Position numbers and translations under genes: made by a program. From Nigrospora sphaerica (lineage: Eukaryota; Ascomycota; Sordariomycetes; Amphisphaeriales; Apiosporaceae), in the NCBI GenBank assembly GCA_018287875.1, contig JAGVVL010000032.1, forward strand, positions 62,001-126,000: a stretch of DNA of 64,000 bases. Direction: 5' to 3'. Shown here piece by piece: positions 34,463 to 45,277 of this stretch. A model generated the notes under the pieces. That model saw nothing but the letters and a program-made list of their open reading frames with translations, was not told the DNA's origin and searched no databases. The stretch's first letter is position 1. Every line of letters begins with the position of its first letter.

Positions 34463-34695
34463 ATGAATAATTTATTTCTTATATATGAAACATATACAAA
34501 TGGTTATAGAACAGAGATATTAGATATCATTTCATTATTGGCTATTTTATGTGGTATATTAGTTATTACAAGTAAAAATCCTATTGTCTCGGTTTTATTT
34601 TTAATAGGTTTATTTGCAAGTATATCTTGTTATTTAATAATGTTAGGTTTAAGTTTTATAGGTTTATCTTATTTAATAGTATATATAGGAGCAGT
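34463..34695 (+). CDS. nad6: nad6 exon 1 (NADH dehydrogenase subunit 6)
   Basis: A membrane subunit of complex I. Exon 1 encodes MNNLFLIYETYTNGYRTEIL to GLSYLIVYIGAV, the conserved YIGAV element with the split Val codon. Exons 1 and 2 together give 672 nt (223 aa). Confidence 0.88.
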
Positions 34696-36563
34696 TTGAA
34701 AATATGTATGAAAAAATGTGGCTGCATTGGTTCAATTCCAATTCTACAAGGGACTTTTTATTCTAATTAAATTTTTCTATTTGGTACAAGGGATAACTAT
34801 ATATAATGTTGTTTCTTCGACATATTCAGGTAAATCTAAGATTTACACTTCAAGAGTAGGCAATAAATTTTATTCTACTCTGTCTAGTTCTGATAAAAAG
34901 GATGAAGAGTTTTATAAATGATTCGTAGGATTTGCAGATGGTGAATCAAATTTCACTATAGTGTTTCAAAAAGATACAAATGGTAATATAACAGGAGCTA
35001 GTTTTAGATTTATTATTGAATTGCATATTGACGATATAGATACTTTAAAATATATAAAAAGCAAATTAAATTTAGGTAATGAAATAGCAGTTTATGGTAA
35101 TAGTTGTAAATTTACAGTTATACATAGAAGAGATATTAGTAAATTAATCTCTGTATTCGATAAATATAACTTAAACACAACTAAATACCTTGACTATTTA
35201 GATTTTAAAAAAGCTTTTCACTTATATTACGATAATAATAGAGGCGTGCCTCTAAACAAAAGAACTCTAATAGATCAATTGTTAAAATTCAAAAATGGAA
35301 TGAATAAAAATCGATTCGAATTTAATTTCCCTGAGGATTATAAAATAGTAGTTTCTGATTATTGATTATTAGGTCTTATAGAAGCTGAAGGTTCATTCTA
35401 TTTAGATAGAAGTAAACTTCAACCTGTTTTTATGATAGCACTTACTAAGATTCAACTTCCAGTCATAAAAAAAATAAACGATTATTTAATAAATAATTTA
35501 GGGTTTGATAAATATTCTAAGTTTAAACTGGAAAATTCATCTGCTATCGCTATTGTTGAAAATAAAGAGCGAAACAATGCTAAATGTTTAATAAGACTTA
35601 CAATTTCAAATATAAATATCTTAACTAATTATTTCATACCTTATTTAGAAAATAAGAGATTTATTACTAAAAAAGGTAAGGATTTTCAGGATTTTAAAAT
35701 TATATGTAGAGCGATATATAATGGAGCCTACAGAACTGAAGAAATTAAATCATTGATATTAAAATTATCATATACTATGAATAATTTTAGATTATCTAGT
35801 AACTCAGATACGAACAAGGTTTCTAAAGAGGAGCTAGATAAGATATTAAATGCTAAATCTACTATTATACATTTAGATGATGGTCGTCAGTTAGATAATA
35901 TAACTAAAAAAGAGATAAATAGACGTTGAACTAATTGTGTATATGAAATAATCCAAAGTTCAGGTGAAATAATCTTAGCTTCTACTTTAAATGAAGCGGC
36001 TGAAAATTTAAAGGTTGATTTTAGAACAGTAAAGAGAAACTTAGATTCTCTTTCTGAGCAAAGTGGCATCCGTGATAATTTCGTAGAAGTTAAAGAGAAC
36101 CTAGTGAGAAGAGTATCAGTGTTTTATCCTTAATAACATTAAATCTTTATTAGTTTAAGTTTATAAACTATCTTTTCAAGACATATGTCTAAAAATAGAA
36201 AAATAGAAGAATAAAAGCATAGTTTAGAATGAAGGTTACAACCGTACTCTTCTATACTTGTAGAAAAATTAGGTGAAAACGGTTAACGATATCCTGATCA
36301 AAGACCGTCGGCAGTTGTAAATGTCGCTACAGACTGGTTCACCGGGGCTGGGTTGGAAAACCTGTCTAAATGTACAGTCGAATTCTATAATGAATGTATA
36401 ATCATCATAAGGAGGAAGGACAATCCTATATTCCCTCCCCGCTGCGCTAATTCGCGCAGCGGGGAGGGAATAAAGTAGGATAACCATTTACATATTTGGT
36501 AAGAACTCCTGGATATATTTAGCATTGACAAATTGCTAATTTTATCTTAGTTAATTAGAATTG
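34696..36563 (+). mobile_element. Group I intron nad6-i1 with LAGLIDADG ORF
   Basis: Inserted in the Val codon of YIGAVSILFLFIL. Its 3' part has CTACAGACTGGTTCACCGGG near 36330 (R) and TCTAAATGTACAGTCG near 36364 (S). GACTG and CAGTC can form P7. This differs from the group IB cores in cox1; the subgroup is not assigned. A GC hairpin (CCCTCCCCGCTGCGC/GCGCAGCGGGGAGGG, about 36431-36465) fills a loop. Confidence 0.72.
34697..36133 (+). CDS. LAGLIDADG endonuclease, in frame with nad6 exon 1
   Basis: A 479-codon frame. Motif 1 reads FVGFADGESNF (about 34922), with Ser where the last Gly is expected, and motif 2 LLGLIEAEGSFYL (about 35366). The long C-terminal extension ends in a NUMOD1/HTH-like segment (IILASTLNEAAENLKVDF, about 35968). 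It looks intact, ending TAA at 36131-36133. Confidence 0.82.
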
Positions 36564-37002
36564 TTCTATATTATTCTTGTTCATATTAATGTTAATTAAT
36601 ATTAGAATAAGTGAATTACAAAGTAATACTAGCAATAGTATACCCTTAGCTATTGCTATAGGAATATCTTTTAATTATCCTTTATTCCAATTATTACCTT
36701 ATAACATTGCGATGTTAAATAATTATTTTAATTTAAATAACATTTTATCTAATGTTTCGTATCCTTCAGGTTTAAATCAAGATAATAAAGCATACTTAAA
36801 TACTTATGATAACGATATCTTTTTTGTGACAAGTAAAATGTGAGATGGTAATTTAATAGAGAATAGTCATATTACTAGTATAGGTAATGTGATGTATACA
36901 AACTTTAATATGTGACTAATAATAGCTAGTTTTATTCTATTATTAGCCATGGTTGGTGCTATAGTAATTACAATTAAATCTGACAAAGGATCTCGGGCCT
37001 AA
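36564..37002 (+). CDS. nad6: nad6 exon 2
   Basis: Encodes SILFLFILMLINIRISELQ to MWLIIASFILLLAMVGAIVITIK and then SDKGSRA with TAA. The last few residues differ from the ITIKQK ending found in a nearby duplicated fragment (37610-37692). Confidence 0.88.
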
Positions 37003-38235
37003 CCAAAGCCTAGGTTACTCTAGGTTAAAAGTTGAATTTACCTTCGACCCAGGTCCAGTTACCCACCCCGCAAGCTTGTATACCTAAGGGTTTGATAACC
37101 GACTAGCAGGGCTAGGCTGAACCTTTCGACCCTTTTTTCTCCCTCACCCCAGGGGTGAGGGGAAAAAAGGCCGGACTAGGAACCGCAGCTAGACTAAGAA
37201 AAATCGAAGATTTTTCTAAGGCTAGCCCTAACCTCGACCCATGTCCACCCCTGGGGTGGAGGGGGGTGGGTGGCGGAAACTTGGCCATGGGTCTAGCCGG
37301 TATCCCCTCCCCCCTGTCACTCTCTGTAGAGAGTGATGCACCCTCTCTTAGGGTCGAGAGAGGGCGAGGGGGGACGGGATTAGAAAAGGAGCTTGTATCC
37401 TTTTTGCATGCACCCCTCCCCCTTGAACCCTCCCCCCGGAGGGGGTGAGAGGGGGGATCAGGGGGGAGGGGTCAGGAGGGGCAAGCTCCCTATGCTGGTA
37501 TGAATAAAGGTCGTATATATTTAATAATTATTACTATTGAACTAACTAATTAACTATTAGTTATATATTAGTCTTCTATAACAACATTATTTTCATATGT
37601 ACACTAATTATAATGTGTGACTTATTATAGCTAGTTTATATTATTATTAGCAATGGTAGGTGCTATAGTAATAACAATAAAACAAAAAATTAAGGATAGT
37701 TTTTTTTTTGTTTTTGCTATCCCGGGTCCTGTTTCTGCTTTATATATCAATGATATATATCCACTAATCGTTTATTCCATTCCTAACCCGGCAAGCCGTA
37801 TTCCCCTTCTCAAAGGGATATGCTTGCCTCCCGGATCCCCTCCCTCCTTCCAGGAAGGAGGTCCAAGACCATGGTCTTGGATATTTTTTTTTTTATGGCA
37901 GGGGGGCTCGGCCATAAAAAAATCAAAGATTTTTTTATGGCCGTGTTCCATTATTTTTTTTTTTTTGAAAAAAAATTAGTCTTTGACTAATTTTTTTTTC
38001 CAAAAAATAAGCGACCCCAGGGGCGCTTCGCTGATCCCCTGCACCCCAGGGGTGAGGGGGATATGGAACTAATTTTTTTTATTATTATAAATAATAATAA
38101 AAAAAAAATAACCCTAAAAATTAGAAGGGGGGGATGGGGGGATCAGTGCGCCCTTCTTTAAAAATAGCCTAAAAATAGTAAAAAAAAAATAAACAAAAAG
38201 AATTAAAAATAAACGGAGGTTGAAAGGAACCTTAA
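37003..38235. repeat. Spacer nad6-trnV, palindromes plus nad6 fragment
   Basis: GC hairpins at 37145-37165 and 37194-37220, the inverted GC composite (37311-37375), GGAGGTCCAAGACC/ATGGTCTTGG (about 37857-37880), the ATGGCC/GTGTTCCATTATT module (37908-37960) and an AT hairpin (38072-38112). The nad6 fragment is listed separately. No intact gene. Confidence 0.6.
37610..37692 (+). pseudogene. nad6: Duplicated 3' end of nad6
   Basis: TGTGACTTATTATAGCTAG and the following bases repeat the coding sequence for MWLIIAS...LLAMVGAIVITIK at 36909-36978, with about ten substitutions and two single-base indels that break the frame. It ends with ATAAAACAAAAA (IKQK), a tail different from the intact gene. 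It is a partial extra copy with an alternative 3' end. Confidence 0.75.
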
Positions 38236-38307
38236 AAGAAATTGGCTCAATGGTAGAGCAACCGTTTTACACACGGAAGGTTGGGTGTTCGAATCACCTA
38301 TTTCTTA
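38236..38307 (+). tRNA. trnV: tRNA-Val (TAC)
   Basis: The acceptor AAGAAAT pairs with ATTTCTT, and the anticodon arm CCGT-TTTACAC-ACGG gives TAC. The T arm GGTG-TTCGAAT-CACC is normal. Confidence 0.87.
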
Positions 38308-40359
38308 GATATTAAAAAAGGGGGGGGTTATGTGTATCTCGAGTTTGCGCCCAGGGTTAGGCTGATCTTTTTTACTCTTATATTTCTCATGCGCTTTATT
38401 TTGGACAAGCATAAGATATCCTACCCTTTCCCCCTGCGGGGTTTGGATATTAGAGGAAGGGGTAAGTGGTTGTATTGCTGCTAGGGGAAAGGCAATAGCA
38501 AAATTTCTTTTTTACTTTGTTTTTAATAGCGTAAGCGGCAAGGAAGGGGTTTGAATTTTTTTTAACTTATCCTTTCGACCCTTTTTTTTACCCTCCCTTG
38601 CGGGGAGGGAAAAAAAAGGCCGGACTAGTGTAACCGACTAGTCTAATAAAAATTTTCTAGGCAGCTCCGGCTCCGCAGCCCAGTACGTCCTTAGACGGAC
38701 GAAGGGCTAATTTTTTTATTCTTAGAAAAAAATAAGCCCTTACTGACCCCTCTCCCCGCAAGCTTGCCGGTTATTTTTTATTATAAATAATAATAAAAAA
38801 AAATTAGAAGCCGGAGGGGGAGAGGGGTCAGCACTAAAGTGCGCTGACCCCGGACCCAGCCCCTCTCTCGACTTAAAAAAAAGTATAAAAAGAGAGAGGG
38901 GCTAGGGGTCCGGGGTGCGAAGCCGGGAATCTCCGCATTATTTTTTAATTATTCCCTAGGGAACCCCTCGGTACTTTTTTTTTAGAAAAAAAAGTCGAGG
39001 GGGGTCTAATTTTTTTCTAATAATTCAAAAAATAAGAAGAGGGGTCAGATTAGAAAAATCTTCGATTTTTCTAAGACTAGTCGTTACTAGTCGGGGTTAC
39101 CCCGGTTATTTTTTTTTTTGTTTTTTTTTTTTTCCCCTCCCCGCATGCATGCGGGGAGGGAAAAAAATTAGCCCTTATCTCTTATCTCGAGTTTGCTGAC
39201 CCCAGCCCCCTCTCTCTTTTATTAGAAGGCTGGGGTATGGGTTATTATTCTAAATAATAATAACCAGGGGGGGGAGCTCGGGCTATGCACGGCTTCTAAT
39301 TTTATTATTATTAGAAATAATAAAAAAAAATGGCAAGGGCACCCCTGAAATTAGAGATTAGAACATGTCATAAAAACGAAATTACAAATGAATCTTCATT
39401 TAAATACAAAGACGGTAGTCGAGTGCTTAAAAACTTCAGAGTGATTTTCCAGATGCTTTAAAGCCAGTTTTATCCAAATGGAATAGAGACTATTCTGTAG
39501 GACACCTCCTCTTTCACCACCCTATTATTACAGTTGAAGATGATTAAAGGGAGTTTTAAGACAAGCAATAAAGATATTTATGTCTTTAATAATGATAATA
39601 ATTATACTGTAGTTTATTATAGCAAATAGAATATTTTACTTCTATATTGGACCTTGATTTATTATAGAATAAATTTCTAAGAATATTATATTTTAGTAAT
39701 ACTTGAGAGGTAGCTTTATTTTATTTTATAAAGTGAGGCGATAGTGTTTTTATTGTAGATTACGATAAAAGGGTAATCAGTATTACTGAGGAGTAAACAA
39801 GATTTGAAAAATCTCCTCCATACTACTCCTTAATTATTTCCCCTCCCCGCAAGGGAGGGAATTAAGGAGTAAATATGAAATGAAAAATCTTCATACTTCT
39901 TTTTCTTCTCATCCTTGATATCTTCCTCCCCAAAAAAATCTTCGATTTTTAAGGGCTAGACCCAAGGACCTAGTCCCCTTTCGCGATCCCCGGCTTCGCC
40001 CTCCCAGGGTTATGCAAGCTTGCATACCTAAAGCGGGGGTTTAGGGGTCGGGTGGATAACCGACTAGCAGGGCTAGGCCGAACCTTTCGACCCTTCCCCT
40101 CCCTTGCGGGGAGGGGAAAAAGGCCGGACTAGGAACCGCAGCTAGACTAAGAAAAATCGAAGATTTTTCTAAGGCTAGCCCTAATCTCGGTACTTTTTTT
40201 TAAAGGGTCGAGGGGTGGTTCTTTTTACCCTCATATGCGGGGAGGGGAAAAAATTTAGAAAGGTGGAAGGGGAAGAATTAAGCCTTGAAGTATTATTTTC
40301 CTGTAAAGTAACAATTAGATATTTAGGTATGTTTTTAATTTCATTTATCTTAATAAAAA
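38308..40359. repeat. 2-kb spacer trnV-cox3 with repeats and an ORF remnant
   Basis: Modules include CCGCAGCCCAGTACG (38665-38710), a CCCTCTCTCGACTTAAAAAA hairpin like that at position 1 (38856-38905), AT hairpins (38772-38810, 39300-39330), GC hairpins of the CCCTCCCCGCATG type (38587-38612, 39133-39165, 40087-40113) and AAAAATCTTCGATTTTT (39934-39950). Two GC clusters repeat each other almost exactly: GGACTAGGAACCGCAGCTAG at about 37173 and 40127. A decayed coding stretch lies at 39378-39547. Confidence 0.6.
39378..39547 (+). pseudogene. Remnant of an unrecognised ORF
   Basis: Reads EITNESSFKYKDGSRVLKNF with RVIFQ, then, in the -1 frame after 39450, DALKPVLSKWNRDYSVGHLL and FHHPIITVEDD with TAA. 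The two halves join into one plausible protein tail. TGG is used for Trp. I cannot name the family; a plasmid-derived protein is one possibility. Confidence 0.4.
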
Positions 40360-40578
40360 ATGAGTCAGTTAGTAAGAAGTAATTTTCAAAACCATCCTTT
40401 CCATTTAGTATCTCCTTCGCCTTGACCTTTCTATACAAGTTTAAGTCTATTTAGTTTAACTCTAAGTGGAGCATTATCTATGCATAGCTTTAGTAATTCA
40501 TATAATGTATTATTTTTAGCTTTATTAATGGTAGTATTTTCTATGTCATTCTGATTCCGTGACATAATTAGTGAGGGT
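40360..40578 (+). CDS. cox3: cox3 exon 1 (cytochrome c oxidase subunit 3)
   Basis: A core membrane subunit of complex IV. Exon 1 reads MSQLVRSNFQNHPFHLVSPS through SFWFRDIISEG. HPFHLVSPSPWP is the family hallmark; TGA is Trp. The intron follows the Gly codon. Three exons give 810 nt (269 aa). Confidence 0.92.
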
Positions 40579-41550
40579 AAAATTAAATTAATAGAATATG
40601 GATTGAATTTTTTTTCACGGTTACACCCCAGGTCAGCGTACTTAAAAATAGCTAAAGCTGTTCCTATAGAAGATGTAAAAGAAGCTTTAAATATATATAC
40701 TTCAAAAGAAGAGTTCTTTAATAAGTATAATGTATATAAAGATAAAAATAACTTAGGTTATTATTTAGCAGGTCTTTTAGAGGGAGATGGTAGCATATCT
40801 ATACCCTCTTTAGGTAACACTACCATGAACAGAATACTTAATCCTAGAATAGTTTTTACTACTCATATAGATAATTTAGGTTTGTATGCTTTTATTCAAT
40901 CAGAATTAGGAAATATAGGGCGTTTTCAAACTACAGGTAATGTACTCCGTTATATTATTGGAGATAAAAACGGAATTCTTGTTTTTATCCATTTAATACA
41001 TGGTAAACTTCGGACACCTAAAAATAAAAGATTTAATGATTTAATTCAAAATTTTAATGTAAAATATTCTTTAAATATATCAGAAAGTCATTTAGATTTT
41101 TCTGCTTTCGATAATAATAGTTGATTAACAGGTTTTGCAGAATCAGATGGACATTTTGGTATTAAATATTTAGAAAGTAAACCTAAATCTGAAGATATGA
41201 AAAGATCCAGAAGTGAAAACATAAGTTTAAAATTCAGATTGGATCAACGTGCATATGATAAACCTACATCTTCTTCTATGTTACCTTTTATGGAAAAACT
41301 GGCATCTTTTTTAAATTGTAATGTAAAAATGTATAACAGTAATAAAACACGTACAGAAATATTATCTTTATCAGTCTCAGCTATAAATAATCTAAAACCT
41401 CTTATTGATTATTTTTATAAATATCCTTTAATAGGGGAGAAATATGATAAATATTCTAAATGAAGTAGAGTTTATTACATGATAATATCTAAAGAACATT
41501 TAACAAAAGAAGGAAGATTAAAAATTAGATCTTTAATAGAGAACTCTTAA
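40579..41550 (+). CDS. Double-motif LAGLIDADG endonuclease, in frame with cox3 exon 1
   Basis: 324 codons continuing exon 1. LAGLLEGDGSISI (about 40768) and LTGFAESDGHFGI (about 41127) are complete. A typical helper segment, GKLRTPKNKRFNDLI, lies between them. It ends TAA at 41548-41550 and is intact. Confidence 0.85.
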
Positions 41551-42091
41551 CTATGTACGCTAAAAAAATCGAAGATTTTTTTACGCCTTCAAGTAGCCCT
41601 GCTTATCCCGACCCCCACCCCCACCCCTCGGGGGTGGGGGTGAGGGGGATCAGCACTAGAGTGCTTATAAAAATCGTAGATTTTTATTCGGGCATTATTT
41701 TTTGAATTATTAGAATAATTCAAAAATTAGACCCCTGACCCCAGGCGCTAGCTGACCTCCTCCCCCTAAACCCGCATATGCGGGGAGGGGCGAAGCCGGG
41801 GGGTATGGGAAAGACAAAAAGAATATTCTATTCTATTCAGCCTTAAAAGTGCTCTCGTTAAATTTAACTATATGCTGGAAACTCCTAAAGCCTTAGGCAT
41901 TAAAATATTTATTTAATATTATTAGTAAAAGTCCTAAAGGATGTACCAATGGATAATCAGCAGGAAACCAAAGGACGTATAATTATCCTGGTAGGGTCCT
42001 CAGAGACTATATGTTAAAAATTAATGCGTTATAATTTTAAACCCATTATTTAAGATATAGGCCACTTAATGCTGAAAGGTATTAATTTTTG
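40579..42091 (+). mobile_element. Group I intron cox3-i1 with LAGLIDADG ORF
   Basis: Inserted after IISEG. Core behind the ORF: ACTATATGCTGGAAACTCC near 41868, ATAATCAGCAGGAAACC near 41953, CCTCAGAGACTATATG near 41999 (R), AAGATATAGGCC near 42053 (S), group IB. Palindromic inserts lie at 41560-41800, between the ORF and the core. Confidence 0.8.
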
Positions 42092-42512
42092 ACTTTTTTA
42101 GGTAACCACACTCTTGCAGTACAAAAAGGTTTAAATTTAGGTGTTATTTTATTTATAGTATCTGAAGCTTTATTTTTTATGGCTATATTCTGAGCATTCT
42201 TTCATAGTGCCCTTACACCTACAGTAGAATTAGGAGCTCAATGACCTCCTTTAGGTATAGAACCAGTTAATCCTTTCGAGCTTCCTTTATTAAATACAGT
42301 AATATTATTATCAAGTGGGGCAACAGTTACTTATGCTCACCATTCTTTAATACAAGGGGAAAGAAAAGGAGCTTTATACGGTTCTATAGCTACTGTATTA
42401 TTAGCAGTTATATTCACAGGATTCCAAGGATTAGAGTATAGCGTATCATCTTTCACTATCAGTGATGGTGCTTTTGGTACATGTTTCTTCTTCGGTACAG
42501 GTTTCCACGGTT
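42092..42512 (+). CDS. cox3: cox3 exon 2
   Basis: Encodes [20 protein letters not shown] to [12 protein letters not shown], with [20 protein letters not shown]. The next Leu codon is split by intron 2. Confidence 0.92.
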
Positions 42513-44097
42513 TGGGAAATATAATACTTTTTTTATATCATAATAATAAATATAACAGTTCTATCTTAAAAAGAGATAAAGGCGTGTTGGCGCTTTCGGC
42601 TAGCATGTGCACTAAAAGATTCTTTTCAACCAATTCTAAAGTAGCATCCCCTGTATCCCGACCCCTGGGGTATGGAGAGGGTAGCAACCCCTTAGGGTGT
42701 GCAAGCTACGAGGGGATAGGGGTATCCTCAACCTCTGATTATGGATTAGAAGATAAAGAATCGGAAATTTGTCCTAATTGAGTTACAGGTTTTTCAGATG
42801 CAGAGTCCAGTTTTAGTCTGAAAATTTCTAAAAAAAGTACTTCTAAATCAGGATGAAGTGTCATACCTGAGTTTAGAATAGAGTTACATTGTAGAGATAC
42901 ATTATTATTAAGAAAAATACAATCTTTTTTTGGTGTAGGTATAATTAGCGAACGTATTAATAGAAATACAGTTGTTTATAGTGTTCAATCTTATAAGGAT
43001 ATAGTTAATGTGATTTTACCTCATTTCGATAAATATCCTTTGATTACTCAAAAGAAAGCTGACTATCTTCTATTTAAACAAGCTGTTAACCTATTAAATT
43101 TTAAAGCAATTTCTGATATAGAGATGGTTCGTCAAATTATAAGTATTAGAGCATCCATGAATTGGGGACTATCAGATACTTTAAAAACTGAATTTATTAG
43201 CGTAGTACCGGTTTCTCGTCCAACCGTTAATTTTGAAGGTATACTTCATCCTAATTGACTAATAGGTTTTGTAGACGGAGAAGGTTGTTTTTACGTTAAT
43301 ACAAAAAAGCTAAAACTCTATCAGGTATTCAGGTTATTATGACTTTCTCTATAGATCAACATGTGAGAGATGAGGTATTGTTAACTAATCTTATTGATTA
43401 TCTAGGGTGCGGTCAAATTGAGAAAGTTCGAACAAGACCTAATCAAGTTAAGTTTGTTGTGTATAAATTTAACGATATTCTTAATAAGATAATACCTTTT
43501 TTAAAAGCTATCCTTTACAAGGAATAAAGGCTATGGATTATAAAGATTTCTGTGCTATTTCCAAAATTATGGAGGATAAATCTCATTTAACTCCCGAAGG
43601 TTTAAAGAAACTAAAATCTTTAAAATCTGGGATGAATAAAGGTAGAATGTAAAGTTAATTATTTATTGAAAAAAAAGTAAAGTGTAGGCCCTGTTTGAAT
43701 TCATATTTAAGTTTATTTTTATAATTATTATAAATAATAATTCAAAAAATTAGCCCTTCGTCCGCTGGCGGCGTACTGGGCTGCGGATTATTTTTTGAGG
43801 CTTTGCCTCAAAAAAATTAGGCAGTTAATAAATATAAAATATGTAATTTTTACAGAAAACAAGGTTAATTGCATGGAGTTCTTTATATGTTATATATTTA
43901 TATAAAATAAAAATAAAAGATAATATGCAGCCAATCATCTATTAAAATATTACAAAGAATTTTTAATGTTGAAGGTTCAACGACTAATAAAATAGTGTAT
44001 TATTCTAATACAATTTTTCAAATTTTGCAGTATAATATACTGCATATTATACTGAAGATATAGTCTAAACAATAATGAAAGTTATTGATAATATATG
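42513..44097 (+). mobile_element. Group I intron cox3-i2 with frameshifted LAGLIDADG ORF
   Basis: Inserted in the Leu codon of GTGFHGLHVIIG. After the ORF the core has AGAAAACAAGG near 43853, GTTCAACGACTAATAA near 43974 (R) and GAAGATATAGTCTAAAC near 44054 (S), like the R and S of the rnl intron. The inverted CCGCAGCCCAGTACG module (43752-43787) and an AT hairpin sit between the ORF and the core. Confidence 0.75.
42515..43652 (+). pseudogene. LAGLIDADG endonuclease with two -1 frame shifts
   Basis: The frame continues from exon 2; an in-frame GC palindrome (about 42650-42735) adds some 28 residues before motif 1 VTGFSDAESSFSL (about 42783). Motif 2, LIGFVDGEGCFYV, is at about 43260. Then the reading must move to the -1 frame near an A-run at 43305-43311 (to read SGIQVIMTFSIDQHVRDEV) and again near TTTTTTAAAA at 43498-43506 (to read YPLQGIKAMDYKDF). 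Both sites look like slippery heptamers (A AAA AAG; T TTT TTA). This is either decay, sequence error or frameshifting. Confidence 0.75.
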
Positions 44098-44267
44098 TAC
44101 ACGTTATAATAGGAACAGCTTTCTTAGCAGTAGCTTTATGAAGAATATATTCTTACCATTTAACAGATAACCATCATTTAGGTTTTGAGGGTGGAATTTT
44201 ATACTGACACTTTGTTGATGTAGTTTGACTATTTTTGTACGTGTCTATTTACTACTGAGGTTCTTAA
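44098..44267 (+). CDS. cox3: cox3 exon 3
   Basis: Encodes (L)HVIIGTAFLAVALWRIYSYH to WLFLYVSIYYWGS and TAA at 44265-44267. Length and ending are normal. Its last 40 bases overlap the start of the next ORF in another frame. Confidence 0.9.
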
Positions 44268-45277
44268 TAGAGTCTCTATTTAATTTTAGAAATTTAAGAG
44301 CTTGCGCGTGCATTCCTTCGGTACCGAAGGGGGCTGCAGGCGCTTTGGTTATCTTTAGCATTTTTCCTTTATCTGTGGTTTTACCATCTTCATTTTTATT
44401 GGCTTCATCTTCAGGAGATGAAGATGATTATTCAGGATCAGAGGATTTTTCAGATTCAGATGATTCTTCAGGATCAGAGAAATCTTCAGGATCCAAAAAT
44501 AAAGATATAGATACACGATTAGGATCTATACAGTCTGATCGTGAAAATTTAAATAGGGCTATGTCTAATGCGAACCCTAGTGGTAAAAGAAAAGCTATAG
44601 GAGAATTACAAGAAAGATATCCAAAAAAACTTAAAAACGTAGAAAGCCTAGATGAATTTTTAGAAAAGGTAGATGAAGAATTAACTTCTAAAACTAAAGA
44701 TGTTACGGGTGGATCTAATGATTCAGATGTTGATCCTGATGAGAAGTTAAATCTTCATGAAGAACACGTTTTAGTAGATAAAGCTCGTAATGGAGATAAG
44801 GATGCTGTAAGAGAATTACAGGATAGATTCCCTGAATTTTTTGAAGGCGCTAGTACTTTTCAAGGGCTAGATCGAGTAGATCGTATGATAGAATTGGAAA
44901 TTATGGAGAATATTCGTAATGAAAAACCTGGTTTAAGTGATTCTGAAGTTGAAGCTATACTAGCTTCAATGAAAGAAAACAATACTAAGAAAAAAGATAA
45001 GGATAAGGATGACGATGATGATGACGATTCTAAAGGAGGTGGTGATAGTGCTAGCGGTCTAGGAGGTAGTACAAGTGGTCCTTCTGGAGGTTCTTCATCG
45101 GCAGGTCCTTCTGCTTCTGGAGGTTCTTCATCCGCAGGTCCTTCTGCTTCTGGAGGTTCTTCATCCGCAGGTCCTTCTGCTTCTGGAGGTTCTTCTTCTA
45201 AAGTATCATCACCTTTAGATTATGTTCTTGAAAAAGAAAGTATCGAAATGCCCTCTTTATTTGAAGGGGATGAATAA
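44225..45277 (+). CDS. orf350, acidic low-complexity protein overlapping cox3 (unknown)
   Basis: An unrecognised frame overlapping the end of cox3 in its -1 frame. It has no ATG near the front: TTG at 44225 is one candidate start and the frame is open back to 44171. Residues 5-20 and 39-61 are hydrophobic. Then come a Ser/Asp/Glu-rich stretch (61-95), two copies of a motif (AIGELQERYPKKLK at 124 and AVRELQDRFPEFFE at 194, offset 70 residues), a Lys/Asp run, and three perfect or near-perfect 33-nt units coding GGSSSAGPSAS (45086-45184). The layout resembles orf410 and orf514. How translation starts is open. Confidence 0.5.
   Translation: MTIFVRVYLLLRFLIESLFNFRNLRACACIPSVPKGAAGALVIFSIFPLSVVLPSSFLLASSSGDEDDYSGSEDFSDSDDSSGSEKSSGSKNKDIDTRLGSIQSDRENLNRAMSNANPSGKRKAIGELQERYPKKLKNVESLDEFLEKVDEELTSKTKDVTGGSNDSDVDPDEKLNLHEEHVLVDKARNGDKDAVRELQDRFPEFFEGASTFQGLDRVDRMIELEIMENIRNEKPGLSDSEVEAILASMKENNTKKKDKDKDDDDDDDSKGGGDSASGLGGSTSGPSGGSSSAGPSASGGSSSAGPSASGGSSSAGPSASGGSSSKVSSPLDYVLEKESIEMPSLFEGDE
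45086..45184 (+). repeat. Three 33-bp tandem units in orf350
   Basis: Units at 45086, 45119 and 45152 code GGSSSAGPSAS each; the first differs at one base (TCG for TCC). A partial unit follows. In-frame expansion of a flexible linker. Confidence 0.85.

Noticed and set aside
37155..37448. Open frame of 97 codons with Pro/Gly/Arg-rich translation
   Set aside because: It is a translation of stacked GC palindromes shared with many other places; no leader, no hydrophobic or conserved segment.
37653..37979. Open frame beginning MVGAIVITIKQK
   Set aside because: Only its first dozen residues come from a nad6 fragment; the rest is translated repeat sequence.
44225..44267. Idea that orf350 is a frameshifted extension of cox3 itself
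   Set aside because: Cox3 already ends at the normal place (SIYYWGS), so no extension is needed; a recoded fusion stays possible but is not required.
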